From contig NZ_LR882982.1 in the NCBI RefSeq assembly GCF_904831005.1, forward strand, positions 496,001 to 560,000: a stretch of 64,000 nucleotides of DNA, in the 5' to 3' direction. The stretch is from Microbacterium hydrocarbonoxydans. Its GTDB lineage: Bacteria > Actinomycetota > Actinomycetes > Actinomycetales > Microbacteriaceae. How positions within the stretch are numbered: position 1 is the stretch's first letter; every line of letters starts with the position of its first letter. Below the pieces are notes generated by a model. The model was given only the letters and a program-made list of their open reading frames with translations, was not told the DNA's origin and searched no databases. This document shows, in pieces, positions 25,614-34,208 of this stretch. The translations under genes and the position numbers were made by a program.

Positions 25614-27646
25614 CGCAGGAACGCCGCTGCGACGCCGGAGTCCACCGGGATGTGCAGGCCCGTGGTGCGGCTGAGCTCGGGGCCGGTCAGCACGAAGACG
25701 GCATCCGCCACGTTCTCGGGAACGACCTCGCGCTTGAGGATCGTGCGGTTGGCGTAGAACTGGCCGAGGTCCTCTTCGGCGACGCCGTAGGTGGCGGCGC
25801 GATTCGCACCCCAGCCGGACGCGAAGATGCCCGAGCCGCGCACGACGCCGTCGGGGTTGATCCCGTTGACCCGGATGCCGAACTCGCCGAGCTCGACGGC
25901 CAGCAGTCGCACCTGGTGCGCCTGGTCCGCCTTGGTCGCCGAGTACGCGATGTTGTTCGGGCCGGCGAACACGGAGTTCTTCGACGAGATGTAGATGATG
26001 TCGCCGCCGAGCTTCTGGTCGATCAGCACGCGGGCTGCGGCCTTCGACACCAGGAACGAGCCCTTGGCCATGACATCGTGCTGCAGATCCCAGTCCTTCT
26101 CGGTGGTCTCGAGCAGCGGCTTCGACAGCGAGAGCCCGGCATTGTTGACGACCAGGTCGACACCGCCGAACGCGAGCACGGCGTCGTTCAGCGCGGCCTG
26201 GATGGCGTCAGCGTCGGCGACGTTGGCCGCGACGCCGATCGCGACGTCGGTGCTGCCCAGCTCGGCCGCAGCCGCCTGGGCCTTCTCGAGGTCGAGGTCG
26301 GCGATGACCACGCACGCGCCCTCCGCTGCGAGGCGGGTGGCGATGGCCTTGCCGATGCCGCTGGCGGCACCCGTGACGAACGCGATGCGGCCCTGGTGCG
26401 ACTTGGGCTTGGGCATGCGCTGCAGCTTCGCCTCTTCGAGCGCCCAGTACTCGATGCGGAACTTCTCGGCGTCGGAGATGGGGGAGTAGGTCGAGAGCGC
26501 CTCGGCGCCGCGCATCACGTTGATCGCGTTGACGTAGAACTCGCCGGCGACGCGGGCGGTCTGCTTGTTCGCGCCGTACGAGAACATGCCGATGCCCGGC
26601 ACGAGCACGATGAGCGGGTCGGCGCCGCGGATCGCGGGCGACTCGGCGGTGGCGTGTGCGTCGTAGTACGCCTGGTAGTCGGCGCGGTACTCGGCGTGCA
26701 GCTCGTGCAGACGCGCGATCTGCTCGTCGACCGAGGCCGTGACGGGCAGATCGAGGATGAGCGGCTTGACCTTGGTGCGCAGGAAGTGGTCGGGGCAGCT
26801 GGTGCCGAGAGCGGCGAGCTCGGGCGCGCGCTCGGAGGCGAGGAAGTCGAGCACGACGTCGGAGTCGGTGAAGTGACCGACCATCGGCTTGTCGGTCGAC
26901 GCGATGCCGCGGATGGTGCCCGCGAGGGCCGCGGCGCGCTCACGGCGCTCGGTCTCGGCAAGAGCCTCGAAGCCGCTGCGGACCCCGCCGAACGGCTCGG
27001 CCGTGCCGTTCGCCTCGATGTAGGCCGCCGCGGTGTCGATGATCCACAGCGAGTTGGCCTCGGACTCCTCCGACGTGTCACCCCACGCCGTGATGCCGTG
27101 GCCGCCCAGGATGCATCCGATCGCCGCGGGGTTCGCCGCCTTGATCTCGGCGATGTCGAGTCCGAGCTGGAATCCGGGACGGCGCCACGGGACCCAGACC
27201 ACCTTGTCGCCGAAGATCTTGGCCGTGAGCTCCTCGCCGTCGGCGGCGGTCGCGATCGCGATGCCGGAGTCGGGGTGCAGGTGGTCGACGTGCGCCGCGT
27301 CGACGAGGCCGTGCATCGCGGTGTCGATCGACGGCGCGGCGCCGCCCTTGCCGTGCAGGCAGTAGTCGAACGCGGCGACCATCTCGTCCTCGCGCTCCAG
27401 ACCCGGGTACACGTCGACGAGGGCGCGCATACGGTCGAGGCGCAGCACCGCGAGGCCCTGCTCCTTCAGCGTTCCCAGGTCTCCGCCCGAGCCCTTGACC
27501 CAGAGCAGCTCGACCGGCTGCCCCGTGACGGGATCGGTCTCGGTGCCCTTGGCCGAGGTGTTGCCCCCGGCGTAGTTGGTGTTCTTGGGGTCGGCGCCCA
27601 GGCGGTTCGACCGCTCGATGAGGGCGGCGGCGGTGGGATTCGTCAT
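25610..27646 (-). CDS. rhaEW: Bifunctional L-rhamnulose-1-phosphate aldolase / L-lactaldehyde dehydrogenase
   Basis: This 678-residue fusion carries out two consecutive steps of rhamnose breakdown. The N-terminal 400 residues are a class II aldolase (zinc ligands in HLHPDSGIAIA and GCILGGHGITAWG). They split rhamnulose 1-phosphate to dihydroxyacetone phosphate and L-lactaldehyde. The C-terminal 250 residues are a short-chain dehydrogenase (TGAASGIGKAIA and YSATKADQ). The domain order and length match the RhaEW enzymes described in Bacillus subtilis, Chloroflexus and actinobacteria. Confidence 0.92.
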   Translation of the reverse strand: MTNPTAAALIERSNRLGADPKNTNYAGGNTSAKGTETDPVTGQPVELLWVKGSGGDLGTLKEQGLAVLRLDRMRALVDVYPGLEREDEMVAAFDYCLHGKGGAAPSIDTAMHGLVDAAHVDHLHPDSGIAIATAADGEELTAKIFGDKVVWVPWRRPGFQLGLDIAEIKAANPAAIGCILGGHGITAWGDTSEESEANSLWIIDTAAAYIEANGTAEPFGGVRSGFEALAETERRERAAALAGTIRGIASTDKPMVGHFTDSDVVLDFLASERAPELAALGTSCPDHFLRTKVKPLILDLPVTASVDEQIARLHELHAEYRADYQAYYDAHATAESPAIRGADPLIVLVPGIGMFSYGANKQTARVAGEFYVNAINVMRGAEALSTYSPISDAEKFRIEYWALEEAKLQRMPKPKSHQGRIAFVTGAASGIGKAIATRLAAEGACVVIADLDLEKAQAAAAELGSTDVAIGVAANVADADAIQAALNDAVLAFGGVDLVVNNAGLSLSKPLLETTEKDWDLQHDVMAKGSFLVSKAAARVLIDQKLGGDIIYISSKNSVFAGPNNIAYSATKADQAHQVRLLAVELGEFGIRVNGINPDGVVRGSGIFASGWGANRAATYGVAEEDLGQFYANRTILKREVVPENVADAVFVLTGPELSRTTGLHIPVDSGVAAAFLR

Positions 27647-28497
27647 GACTGTTCCTTGTTCTCGGGAGAAGTGGCGAGGATGCGGGCGGCGAAGCGGTCG
27701 ATCGATGCTGTCGCCGCCGGGTGTTCCGGACGGTTGAGGTGGCCATGGCGGGTGCCGGGCTCGGTCGAGATGTCGAGATCGACGCCGGCCGCCTGCAGCG
27801 CGGCGCCGAACGCCTCGCCCGACACGCGCAGTTCGTCGACCTCGTCGTTGATCATGATCGTGGCGGGGAAGCGTCGCAGTTCGTCGACGGATGCAGTGCC
27901 CGGCGCGGCGTAGACGTCGGCCGCTTCGGCGGGGCCGCCGAGGTAGTTCTCGTACATGACCCGCACGGGATCGGGGCCGAACACGTCGGCATCCGGGTCG
28001 TCGTCGAGCGCGGCGCGCAGGGCGGCGTCAGGGGGTCCCTGAACGGGGTGCAGGGTCGGATAGGCGAGCACTGCCAGCGCGGGCACGGGGCCGTCGCCGT
28101 GACTGAGGCGCAGCGTGGCGCCGGTCACGAGGTTGCCGCCGGCGCTTGCTCCGCCGATCGACCAGGGGCCTCCGGCGAGACCCGACCCGACCGCCCAGCG
28201 GAACGCGTGCTCGACCTCCTCCGAGGCGACCGGGTAGAGCACTCCCGGGCGCTCGGGCGAGGCGGAGTCCGTGGCCCAGGTGCGCGGGAAGGGCGCGAGC
28301 GAGTAGTCGACCGACACCACGACGATGCCCCGGTCGGCGAAGCTCCGCGCGACCCAGTCGGCCTCGGGCATGTCGATCTCGCCCGCGGCGAACCCGCCGC
28401 CGTGCGCCCACACGAGCCCGGGGCCCGCAGGGCGATCGGGTTCGTAGACGCGCACGCGCAGGGGGCCGTGCGGCCCGTCGAGCACATGGTCTCTCAC
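27643..28497 (-). CDS. Alpha/beta hydrolase of the HSL/acetyl-esterase type
   Basis: This 284-residue enzyme has the oxyanion motif HGGG (32-35) and the nucleophile elbow GGASAGG (Ser118). The C-terminal acid and His are in NDEVDELRVS and GTRHGHLN. The GTG at 28497 was chosen because AAGGA lies 8 bases upstream; an in-frame ATG at 28551 falls inside a terminator-like hairpin. Its place between rhaI and rhaEW suggests a link to acylated rhamnose, for example removal of acetyl groups. That is inference. Confidence 0.85.
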   Translation of the reverse strand: MRDHVLDGPHGPLRVRVYEPDRPAGPGLVWAHGGGFAAGEIDMPEADWVARSFADRGIVVVSVDYSLAPFPRTWATDSASPERPGVLYPVASEEVEHAFRWAVGSGLAGGPWSIGGASAGGNLVTGATLRLSHGDGPVPALAVLAYPTLHPVQGPPDAALRAALDDDPDADVFGPDPVRVMYENYLGGPAEAADVYAAPGTASVDELRRFPATIMINDEVDELRVSGEAFGAALQAAGVDLDISTEPGTRHGHLNRPEHPAATASIDRFAARILATSPENKEQS

Positions 28498-28522
28498 AGC
28501 ATCCGTCCTTCTGTCGATGAGG

Positions 28523-28558
28523 CGTCGGGATGCGGGGATCGGCTCCCGCATCCCGACG
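28523..28558 (-). terminator. Hairpin between rhaI and the esterase gene
   Basis: Perfect 14-base arms (28523-28536 and 28545-28558) with an 8-base loop lie just after the rhaI stop. In the middle of an operon it may partly terminate transcription or stabilise the rhaM-rhaI message. Confidence 0.7.
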
Positions 28559-28583
28559 GGTCCAGGGTGTCAGACGGGAGCGG

Positions 28584-29750
28584 TCAGGCTCCCCAGCCGG
28601 CCTGCACGCCGCCCACGCGGTCGGCGGCGATCTTCTGCTGGTAGCCCGACTCGGCATAGGCCTTCATCGGATCGGCGGCGAGGCCGCGCGATTCGCGCCA
28701 CTCGGCGAGAGCGGGCCGCACGTCGGTGTAGAAGGCGTCCATGAAGACGGCGTTCGCGGCGAGCACGTCACCCGACTTCTGCGCGGCGGTCAGGGCGTCG
28801 CGGTCGACGATCAGCGCGCGGGCCGTCATCTCCTGCACGTTGAGCACCGAGCGGATCTGTCCGGGGATCTTGTCCTCGACGTTGTGGCACTGGTCGAGCA
28901 TGAAGGCCACGTCGGGGTTGTTGAGGCCGCCGCCGCGCACGACCTCGAACAGGATGCGGAACAGCTGGAACGGGTCGGCGGCACCGACGATCAGGTCGTC
29001 GTCGGCGTAGAAGCGCGAGTTGAAGTCGAACGAGCCGAGCTTGCCGAGGCGCAGCAGCTGCATCACGATGAACTCGATGTTGGTGCCGGGCGCGTGGTGG
29101 CCCGTGTCGAGGCAGACCATGGCCTTCTCGCCCAGGGACGAGACCTGCGCGTACGAGGTTCCCCAGTCGGGAACGTCGGTGTGGTAGAACGCGGGCTCGA
29201 AGAACTTGTACTCGAGCACCAGGCGCTGGTCGTCGCCGAGTCGAGCGTAGATCTGCTGCAGCGACTCCTGCAGGCGGTCCTGACGACCGCGCAGGTCGGC
29301 CTGGCCCGGGTAGTTCGAGCCCTCGGCGAGCCAGATCTTCAGGTCGCGGCTGCCCGTGGCATCCATCACGTCGATGCAGGCGAGGTGGTGATCGATCGCC
29401 TTCTGGCGGATCGAAGCGTCTTCATGAGTCAGGGCGCCGAACTTGTAGTCGTCGTCCTGGAAGGTGTTGGAGTTGATCGTGCCGAGCGTCACGCCGAGAT
29501 CTTCGGCGTGCTTGCGCAGATCCGAGAAGGAGTCGACGAGGTCCCACGGGATGTGCAGGGCGACCGAGGGCGCGAGCGCGGTGTACTTGTTGACCTGCGC
29601 GGCGTCGGCGATCTTCTCCCACGGGTCGCGCGGGGTGCCCGGGGTGCCGAACACCTTGAAGCGGGTGCCGGAGTTGCCGAACGCCCAGCTGGGGAGCTCG
29701 ATGCCCTGCTGCTCGAGGGCGGCGAGGTTGTCGGACGAGAGGATGCTCAT
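28584..29750 (-). CDS. rhaI: L-rhamnose isomerase (Pseudomonas stutzeri type)
   Basis: This 388-residue TIM-barrel enzyme converts L-rhamnose to L-rhamnulose. It matches the RhaI branch (not the longer E. coli RhaA) through blocks such as LEYKFFEPAFYHTDVPDWG, CLDTGHHAPGTNIE and DFNSRFYADDDLIVG, which contain the metal-binding acidic and His residues. The ATG overlaps the rhaM stop (ATGA). Confidence 0.92.
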   Translation of the reverse strand: MSILSSDNLAALEQQGIELPSWAFGNSGTRFKVFGTPGTPRDPWEKIADAAQVNKYTALAPSVALHIPWDLVDSFSDLRKHAEDLGVTLGTINSNTFQDDDYKFGALTHEDASIRQKAIDHHLACIDVMDATGSRDLKIWLAEGSNYPGQADLRGRQDRLQESLQQIYARLGDDQRLVLEYKFFEPAFYHTDVPDWGTSYAQVSSLGEKAMVCLDTGHHAPGTNIEFIVMQLLRLGKLGSFDFNSRFYADDDLIVGAADPFQLFRILFEVVRGGGLNNPDVAFMLDQCHNVEDKIPGQIRSVLNVQEMTARALIVDRDALTAAQKSGDVLAANAVFMDAFYTDVRPALAEWRESRGLAADPMKAYAESGYQQKIAADRVGGVQAGWGA

Positions 29751-30166
29751 GAGGCGCTGCCTTCGGTTTCGGTGCGGGTGTCGATGTCGTTGCGGTGGTC
29801 GGTGTGAGATGTGGGGGAGCCGCCGACCGCGGCGAGCTGGTCTTCGAGGTTGAACACCTCGCTGAGCGGCGCGGCCGCCTGGTCGGGGCGTCCGTCGAGG
29901 CCGATGAAGAACCGGCTCATGTCGGCCTCCCAGCGGGCGGCGATCGGGGAGGCGGCGAGGTACGCCTGCGCTGCGGCGTCGTCGTCGACCTCGTAGTAGC
30001 CGATCAGCGTTCCGCCCTCGGCGAGGAAGAGCGAGTAGTTGCGGCGTCCGGCGGCCTCGATCTCGGCCAGCATCTCGGGCCAGACGGGCGAATGGCGATC
30101 GAGGTACTCGTCGAGCATCTCGGGGTGCACCTGCAGCCGGAAGCACACGCGTGTGGGTGTTGTCAT
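29747..30166 (-). CDS. rhaM: L-rhamnose mutarotase
   Basis: This 139-residue protein interconverts rhamnose anomers. The conserved core is CFRLQVHPEMLDEYLDRHS then VWPEMLAEIEAAGRRNYSLF (in part) and WEADMSRFF. The family is usually near 104-115 residues, so this copy has an extra acidic/Thr-rich C-terminal tail of about 30 residues. The ATG at 30166 was chosen because AGGAG is upstream and the family starts here. It is the first gene of the rhamnose operon, directly behind a LacI-type operator. Confidence 0.9.
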   Translation of the reverse strand: MTTPTRVCFRLQVHPEMLDEYLDRHSPVWPEMLAEIEAAGRRNYSLFLAEGGTLIGYYEVDDDAAAQAYLAASPIAARWEADMSRFFIGLDGRPDQAAAPLSEVFNLEDQLAAVGGSPTSHTDHRNDIDTRTETEGSAS

Positions 30167-30192
30167 CGTCGACGACTCCTGGGTTTGGTTTG

Positions 30193-30204
30193 TGAATCGT
30201 TTCA
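30193..30204. promoter_or_regulatory. LacI-type operator at rhaM promoter
   Basis: TGAATCGTTTCA (TGAAACGATTCA on the coding strand of rhaM) is a near-perfect inverted repeat that abuts the -10 element. It is related to the sites at 857-868 and 30258-30271. Confidence 0.6.
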
Positions 30205-30233
30205 AGTGTATGCATCCGAGGGAGGTCGCGCAA
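30205..30233 (-). promoter_or_regulatory. Candidate promoter of rhaM-rhaI-esterase-rhaEW-rhaB
   Basis: On the minus strand TTGCGC (30233-30228) and TACACT (30210-30205) are 17 bases apart. The -10 hexamer is identical to that of the importer promoter. Confidence 0.55.
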
Positions 30234-30244
30234 GCGCGACGCGC

Positions 30245-30272
30245 TTGACACCGATCGTTGAATGCATTCAAT
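30245..30272 (+). promoter_or_regulatory. Candidate promoter of second GH78 gene
   Basis: A consensus -35, TTGACA (30245-30250), is followed after 16 bases by TTCAAT (30267-30272). The palindrome at 30258-30271 covers the spacer and -10. Confidence 0.5.
30258..30271. promoter_or_regulatory. LacI-type operator at GH78 promoter
   Basis: TTGAATGCATTCAA is a perfect 14-base palindrome overlapping the proposed promoter. Its TGAAT/ATTCA arms match the importer operator, while the centre (GC) differs from the CG of the other sites. Confidence 0.55.
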
Positions 30273-30339
30273 ATGACAGTGCGCGGCGATCCGAAGTCCG
30301 CACGATGCGATGACGCACCCACCCGGAAGGAACCTCGCC

Positions 30340-32991
30340 ATGGCGGCAGCACCCGATCCCTCGCTGACGGACGACCTCACTCGGGTGGTGTCGCTGCGCT
30401 CTCAGCACGGTGCTGATCTCGTCGGAGTCCCGGGCGAGGGACTGCGCCTCACATGGCGGTGGACGAGTGATCGCGAGGGCGCTGCGCAACTCGCGTACCA
30501 ACTCGCCACGGGCGAGGTCGGCACCGAGCTCGAGCAGGCCGACGTGGTCGCCTCGCCGGACTCGGTCGCGATTCCCGCGGGCGATCTCGGGTCGGGGGAG
30601 CGCCGCTCATTCGCCGTCCGCATCGCGACCGCCCACGGGTGGAGCGAGTGGAGCGACCCGCTCGTGGTGGAGGCCGGGATCGATGCGAGTGACATGCGCG
30701 CGCGGGTGATCGGCATCCGCAGCGTGGTCGAGGGGCCGGCGGCGCTGCTGCGCACGGAGTTCACCGTCGACGCCCTGCCCGGGCGGGCGCGACTTCGCCT
30801 GAGCGCCCTCGGACTGGTCGACGCCTGGATCAACGGCCGGCGCGCCGGCGACGCGCATCTGACTCCGGGATGGACCTCGTACCAGGAGCGCGTGCTGGTC
30901 GACACCGTCGACGTCACCGGTCTGCTGCGCGAGGGGACCAACGTCATCGTGCTCGAGATCGGCGACGGGTGGTATCGAGGGCGCATGGGGTTCGCGCACC
31001 GTACCGAGATCTACGGGGACCGTTCGGGTGCGCTCGCGCAGATCGACACGGAAGACCGAGTCCTCGTCGCGACCGACGCGAGGTGGCGCGGCGGATTCGG
31101 AGCAGTGCGGTCCGCGAGCATCTACGACGGCACCACGATCGACCTGAATCGCACACCCGCAGGCGTTCACGCTCCCGGTTTCGACGACTCGGAGTGGGCG
31201 TCGGCCGAGGTGATCGAGTCGGATCTCACCCGGTTCGAGCCGCGCTCGGCGCCACCGGTGCGCACCGTCGCGGAACTCGACATGGCCCGCACGGCGTACC
31301 ACGACGGTGCGCAGTTCGACGCCGGTCAGAACATCACCGGCTGGGTCCGACTGGTGGTGTGCGGGTCAGCGGGCGAGCAGGTGACGATCCGCCACGCAGA
31401 GATCCTCGAGCCGTCAGGCGAACTCCACACCGCCGCGCTGCGCACCGCCTCGGCGACCGATCGCTACGTGCTCGACCGTGATGGCGAGCACGTCCTCGAG
31501 CCGCGCTTCACGTTCCACGGCTTCCAGTACGCGCAGGTCAGCGGAGACGTCGAGGTGCTGTCGGTCACCGCGGTCGCGATCTCGAGCGACCTGCCTGCGC
31601 GCTCCACCTTCCGCTCCGCGTCGGATGCGCTGGATCGCTTCCACTCCAATGTCGTCTGGTCGCAGCGCGACAACTTCGTCTCGGTGCCGACCGACTGCCC
31701 GCAGCGCGACGAGCGGCTCGGCTGGACGGGCGATGCGCAGGCGTTCGCGGCGACCGCCAGCACGCTGATGGATGCCGAGGCGTTCTGGCGCAGCTGGCTG
31801 CGCGACCTCGAGATCGATCAGACCGACGAGGGCGGCGTGCCGTCGGTGGTGCCCGACATCATCCGCTTCGAGGACATGCGCATGGGGTCGGCCTACGTCG
31901 ACAACATGGGCAGGGCGGGATGGGCCGACGCCGCCACGATCGTGCCGTGGGCGGTCTACGAGGCCAGCGGCAGCGATGAGGTGCTCCGGCAGCAGCTGAG
32001 CAGTATGCGCCGGTGGGTCGAGCACCTGCGCGCCAGATCCGGCGACGGCATCGTGCTGCCCACCGAGCCGTTCCAGTACGGCGATTGGCTCGATCCCGAT
32101 GCGCCGGGTGCGCAGCCCTGGCAGGCGAAGGTGTCGAGCGACTACGTCGCGAACGCGTTCTACGTGCATTCGGCCCGACTCCTCGCGAAGGCCGAAGCGC
32201 TGGTGGGCGAGCGGGAGCGAGCGAAGGACTACGACGCGCTGGCCGACCGCGTCACGGCCGAGACGTGGCGACGGTGGGGAGCCGAGGCCGTCACGACCCA
32301 GACCGGCGCCGCGCTCGCGCTCGAGTTCGGGATCGCCCCCGTCGGCGAGCGCGCCGCGATCGCCGACGGGCTCGCCGCGAACGTGCGGGCCGAGGGCGGC
32401 CGCATCTCCACCGGCTTCCTCGGGACGCCGCTCGTGCTGTTCGCCCTGTCGAACAACGGCCACCTCGACGAGGCGTACCTGATGCTGCTGCGCCGCGAGG
32501 CGCCGAGCTGGCTGTACCAAGTCGATCGCGGTGCCACCACCGTGTGGGAGCGCTGGGATGCGATCCTGCCCGACGGGCGCATCCACTCGGGGGCCATGGA
32601 CGCCGGCTCCAAGGAGGAGGGCGGCAGCATGCTCTCCTTCAACCACTACGCGTACGGCGCAGTCATCGACTGGGTGTACCGCACGGTGGCGGGCATCGCT
32701 CCGGCGCAGCCGGGCTACAGAACGTCCCGCATCGCACCGCGCCCCGCGGTGGGGATGCCCGAGGCCGCAGCATCCGTCGACACTCCGTACGGCCGGCTCG
32801 CGATCGAGTGGAGACTCGACGGCGATGTGCTCCGGGTCTCGCTCGACGTGCCGTTCGGCACCGATGCCGAGCTGGATCTGCCCCTGACCGCCGACTCCTC
32901 GGTCGACACGAACGGCACCGGCGCGGGCCTTCGGGTGGGTGCCGGCAGGCATGAGATCACGGTGACGGCGCCCGCCGTCGCCGGACGATGA
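30340..32991 (+). CDS. Alpha-L-rhamnosidase, GH78 (second copy)
   Basis: This 883-residue GH78 enzyme has N-terminal beta domains and the catalytic motif CPQRDERLGWTGDAQAF (453-469), then TTVWERWDAILPDG and SFNHYAYGAV. The ATG at 30340 was chosen over the upstream ATG at 30310 because AAGGA lies 8 bases before it. No signal peptide is visible, so it likely acts on imported rhamnosides. It is divergent from rhaM and under a rhamnose-type operator, unlike the first copy, which sits in the TetR-linked operon. Confidence 0.9.
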   Translation: MAAAPDPSLTDDLTRVVSLRSQHGADLVGVPGEGLRLTWRWTSDREGAAQLAYQLATGEVGTELEQADVVASPDSVAIPAGDLGSGERRSFAVRIATAHGWSEWSDPLVVEAGIDASDMRARVIGIRSVVEGPAALLRTEFTVDALPGRARLRLSALGLVDAWINGRRAGDAHLTPGWTSYQERVLVDTVDVTGLLREGTNVIVLEIGDGWYRGRMGFAHRTEIYGDRSGALAQIDTEDRVLVATDARWRGGFGAVRSASIYDGTTIDLNRTPAGVHAPGFDDSEWASAEVIESDLTRFEPRSAPPVRTVAELDMARTAYHDGAQFDAGQNITGWVRLVVCGSAGEQVTIRHAEILEPSGELHTAALRTASATDRYVLDRDGEHVLEPRFTFHGFQYAQVSGDVEVLSVTAVAISSDLPARSTFRSASDALDRFHSNVVWSQRDNFVSVPTDCPQRDERLGWTGDAQAFAATASTLMDAEAFWRSWLRDLEIDQTDEGGVPSVVPDIIRFEDMRMGSAYVDNMGRAGWADAATIVPWAVYEASGSDEVLRQQLSSMRRWVEHLRARSGDGIVLPTEPFQYGDWLDPDAPGAQPWQAKVSSDYVANAFYVHSARLLAKAEALVGERERAKDYDALADRVTAETWRRWGAEAVTTQTGAALALEFGIAPVGERAAIADGLAANVRAEGGRISTGFLGTPLVLFALSNNGHLDEAYLMLLRREAPSWLYQVDRGATTVWERWDAILPDGRIHSGAMDAGSKEEGGSMLSFNHYAYGAVIDWVYRTVAGIAPAQPGYRTSRIAPRPAVGMPEAAASVDTPYGRLAIEWRLDGDVLRVSLDVPFGTDAELDLPLTADSSVDTNGTGAGLRVGAGRHEITVTAPAVAGR

Positions 32992-33061
32992 GACGCATGC
33001 GGCCGACGCGCGGCGCGCAGGAGATCGCGAGCCGGGAGATCCGCGCTCAGGGGGACCCGAG

Positions 33062-34108
33062 TCAGTAGAACTCGATCGTGTCGACCCGGTTCATCAGCGG
33101 TTCGCCGTCGATGAGCCGCGTCGCGTTGGCCGCGAACAGCTCGGCGATGCGGCGTTCCTCATCCGTGTCCGTTCCGGCGTTGTGTGGGCTGACCAGCACG
33201 TTCGACATCGACCACAGCGGACTCGTCGCAGGCAGAGGCTCGACGGCGAACACATCGAGAGCGGCGAACCCGACCCGTCCGCGTGCGAGGGCGTCGACGA
33301 GAGCGGGCTCCTCGATCGTCGACCCGCGCCCGACGTTCACGACCGTGATGCCCGGCTTGGCCCGCGCCAGCACGTCTCTCGAGAGCATGTCGCGGGTCGC
33401 CTCGGTCCCGGGGAGGGCGAGCACCACGGCATCCGCTGTCGAGAGGGCATCGGCGAGTTCGGCCGGAGGGCGGATCTCGCTCACGCCGGGGGCGTCGACC
33501 GTGCGTCGATGGATGCCGGTGACCCGCGCACCGAGCGCGTGCAGCTTGTGCGCGACGGTGCGTCCGATGCCACCGAGACCGACGACGACCACGTGGCTGC
33601 CGTCGACCTGCGGCACGGGGCGGCGCGAGCCCCACTCGCGTCGGTGCTGATCGGCGAGCAGGCGGGCGAGGTTCTGGGCTCCGGCGAGCACACCGAACAC
33701 GGCGAACTCCGCCAGCGGGCCGCCGTGCACACCGCCCGAGGTGGTGAAGGCGATGCGGTGCAGCTGCTCGGCGGTGAGAGCCGCGTTTTTGATCTGTGCG
33801 CCGCCTCCGGCCGGCGTCGTGTGCACCCAGCGCAGCGACGGGTTGGCTGCGGCCGTGCGGTGCAGCTGCTCGGGTGACTGGTCGGGCACCCCGTAGAGAG
33901 CCTCGGCCTCGTCGATCAGCTGCTCGAAACGCTGCTGCTGCGCGGCGGATCGACGGAACGAGGGATCGCCCAGGTGGTCGCCCTGATAGAGCTGAGGGGG
34001 CAGCAGCTCGGGGTCGCGCACCAGCTCGAGGCGTGGTTCCCGCTCCTCGATCAACGCGCAGAGGTGGTCGGGAAGCGGGGTGGGCACGAACACGCGCAGG
34101 GCGGTCAT
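33062..34108 (-). CDS. D-isomer-specific 2-hydroxyacid dehydrogenase family protein
   Basis: This 348-residue NAD(P)-dependent oxidoreductase has the Rossmann motif VVGLGGIGRTV in the middle. The catalytic triad regions are NVGRGSTIEE (Arg), DVFAVEPLP (Glu) and VSPHNAG (His). The ATG at 34108 follows GGAGA. It is divergent from the LacZ-type gene. The substrate cannot be told from the sequence. In this region it might reduce a 2-oxo acid from sugar breakdown, or oxidise lactate or glycerate. Confidence 0.85.
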   Translation of the reverse strand: MTALRVFVPTPLPDHLCALIEEREPRLELVRDPELLPPQLYQGDHLGDPSFRRSAAQQQRFEQLIDEAEALYGVPDQSPEQLHRTAAANPSLRWVHTTPAGGGAQIKNAALTAEQLHRIAFTTSGGVHGGPLAEFAVFGVLAGAQNLARLLADQHRREWGSRRPVPQVDGSHVVVVGLGGIGRTVAHKLHALGARVTGIHRRTVDAPGVSEIRPPAELADALSTADAVVLALPGTEATRDMLSRDVLARAKPGITVVNVGRGSTIEEPALVDALARGRVGFAALDVFAVEPLPATSPLWSMSNVLVSPHNAGTDTDEERRIAELFAANATRLIDGEPLMNRVDTIEFY

Positions 34109-34172
34109 GGGAATCTCCGATCGTCGGGGCGTCGATGCCGGGGTGGGAATCGGTGCTGTACCCACGGTATAG

Positions 34173-34183
34173 TTGGTATCCAA
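34173..34183. promoter_or_regulatory. Inverted repeat resembling a FadR/GntR-type site
   Basis: TTGGTATCCAA (TTGG, three bases, CCAA) lies between the divergent dehydrogenase and GH2 genes, near a TATAGT hexamer at 34169-34174. Its form recalls FCD-type GntR sites, but it differs from the 14-base motif found at 49, 56 and 59 kb. Confidence 0.35.
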
Positions 34184-34208
34184 TTCATAGACGAATGGAT
34201 ATTCACCA

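Noticed and set aside
32992..33061. Terminator between the second GH78 gene and the hydroxyacid dehydrogenase
   Set aside because: The 70 bases contain only short imperfect inverted repeats, so no convincing hairpin could be drawn.
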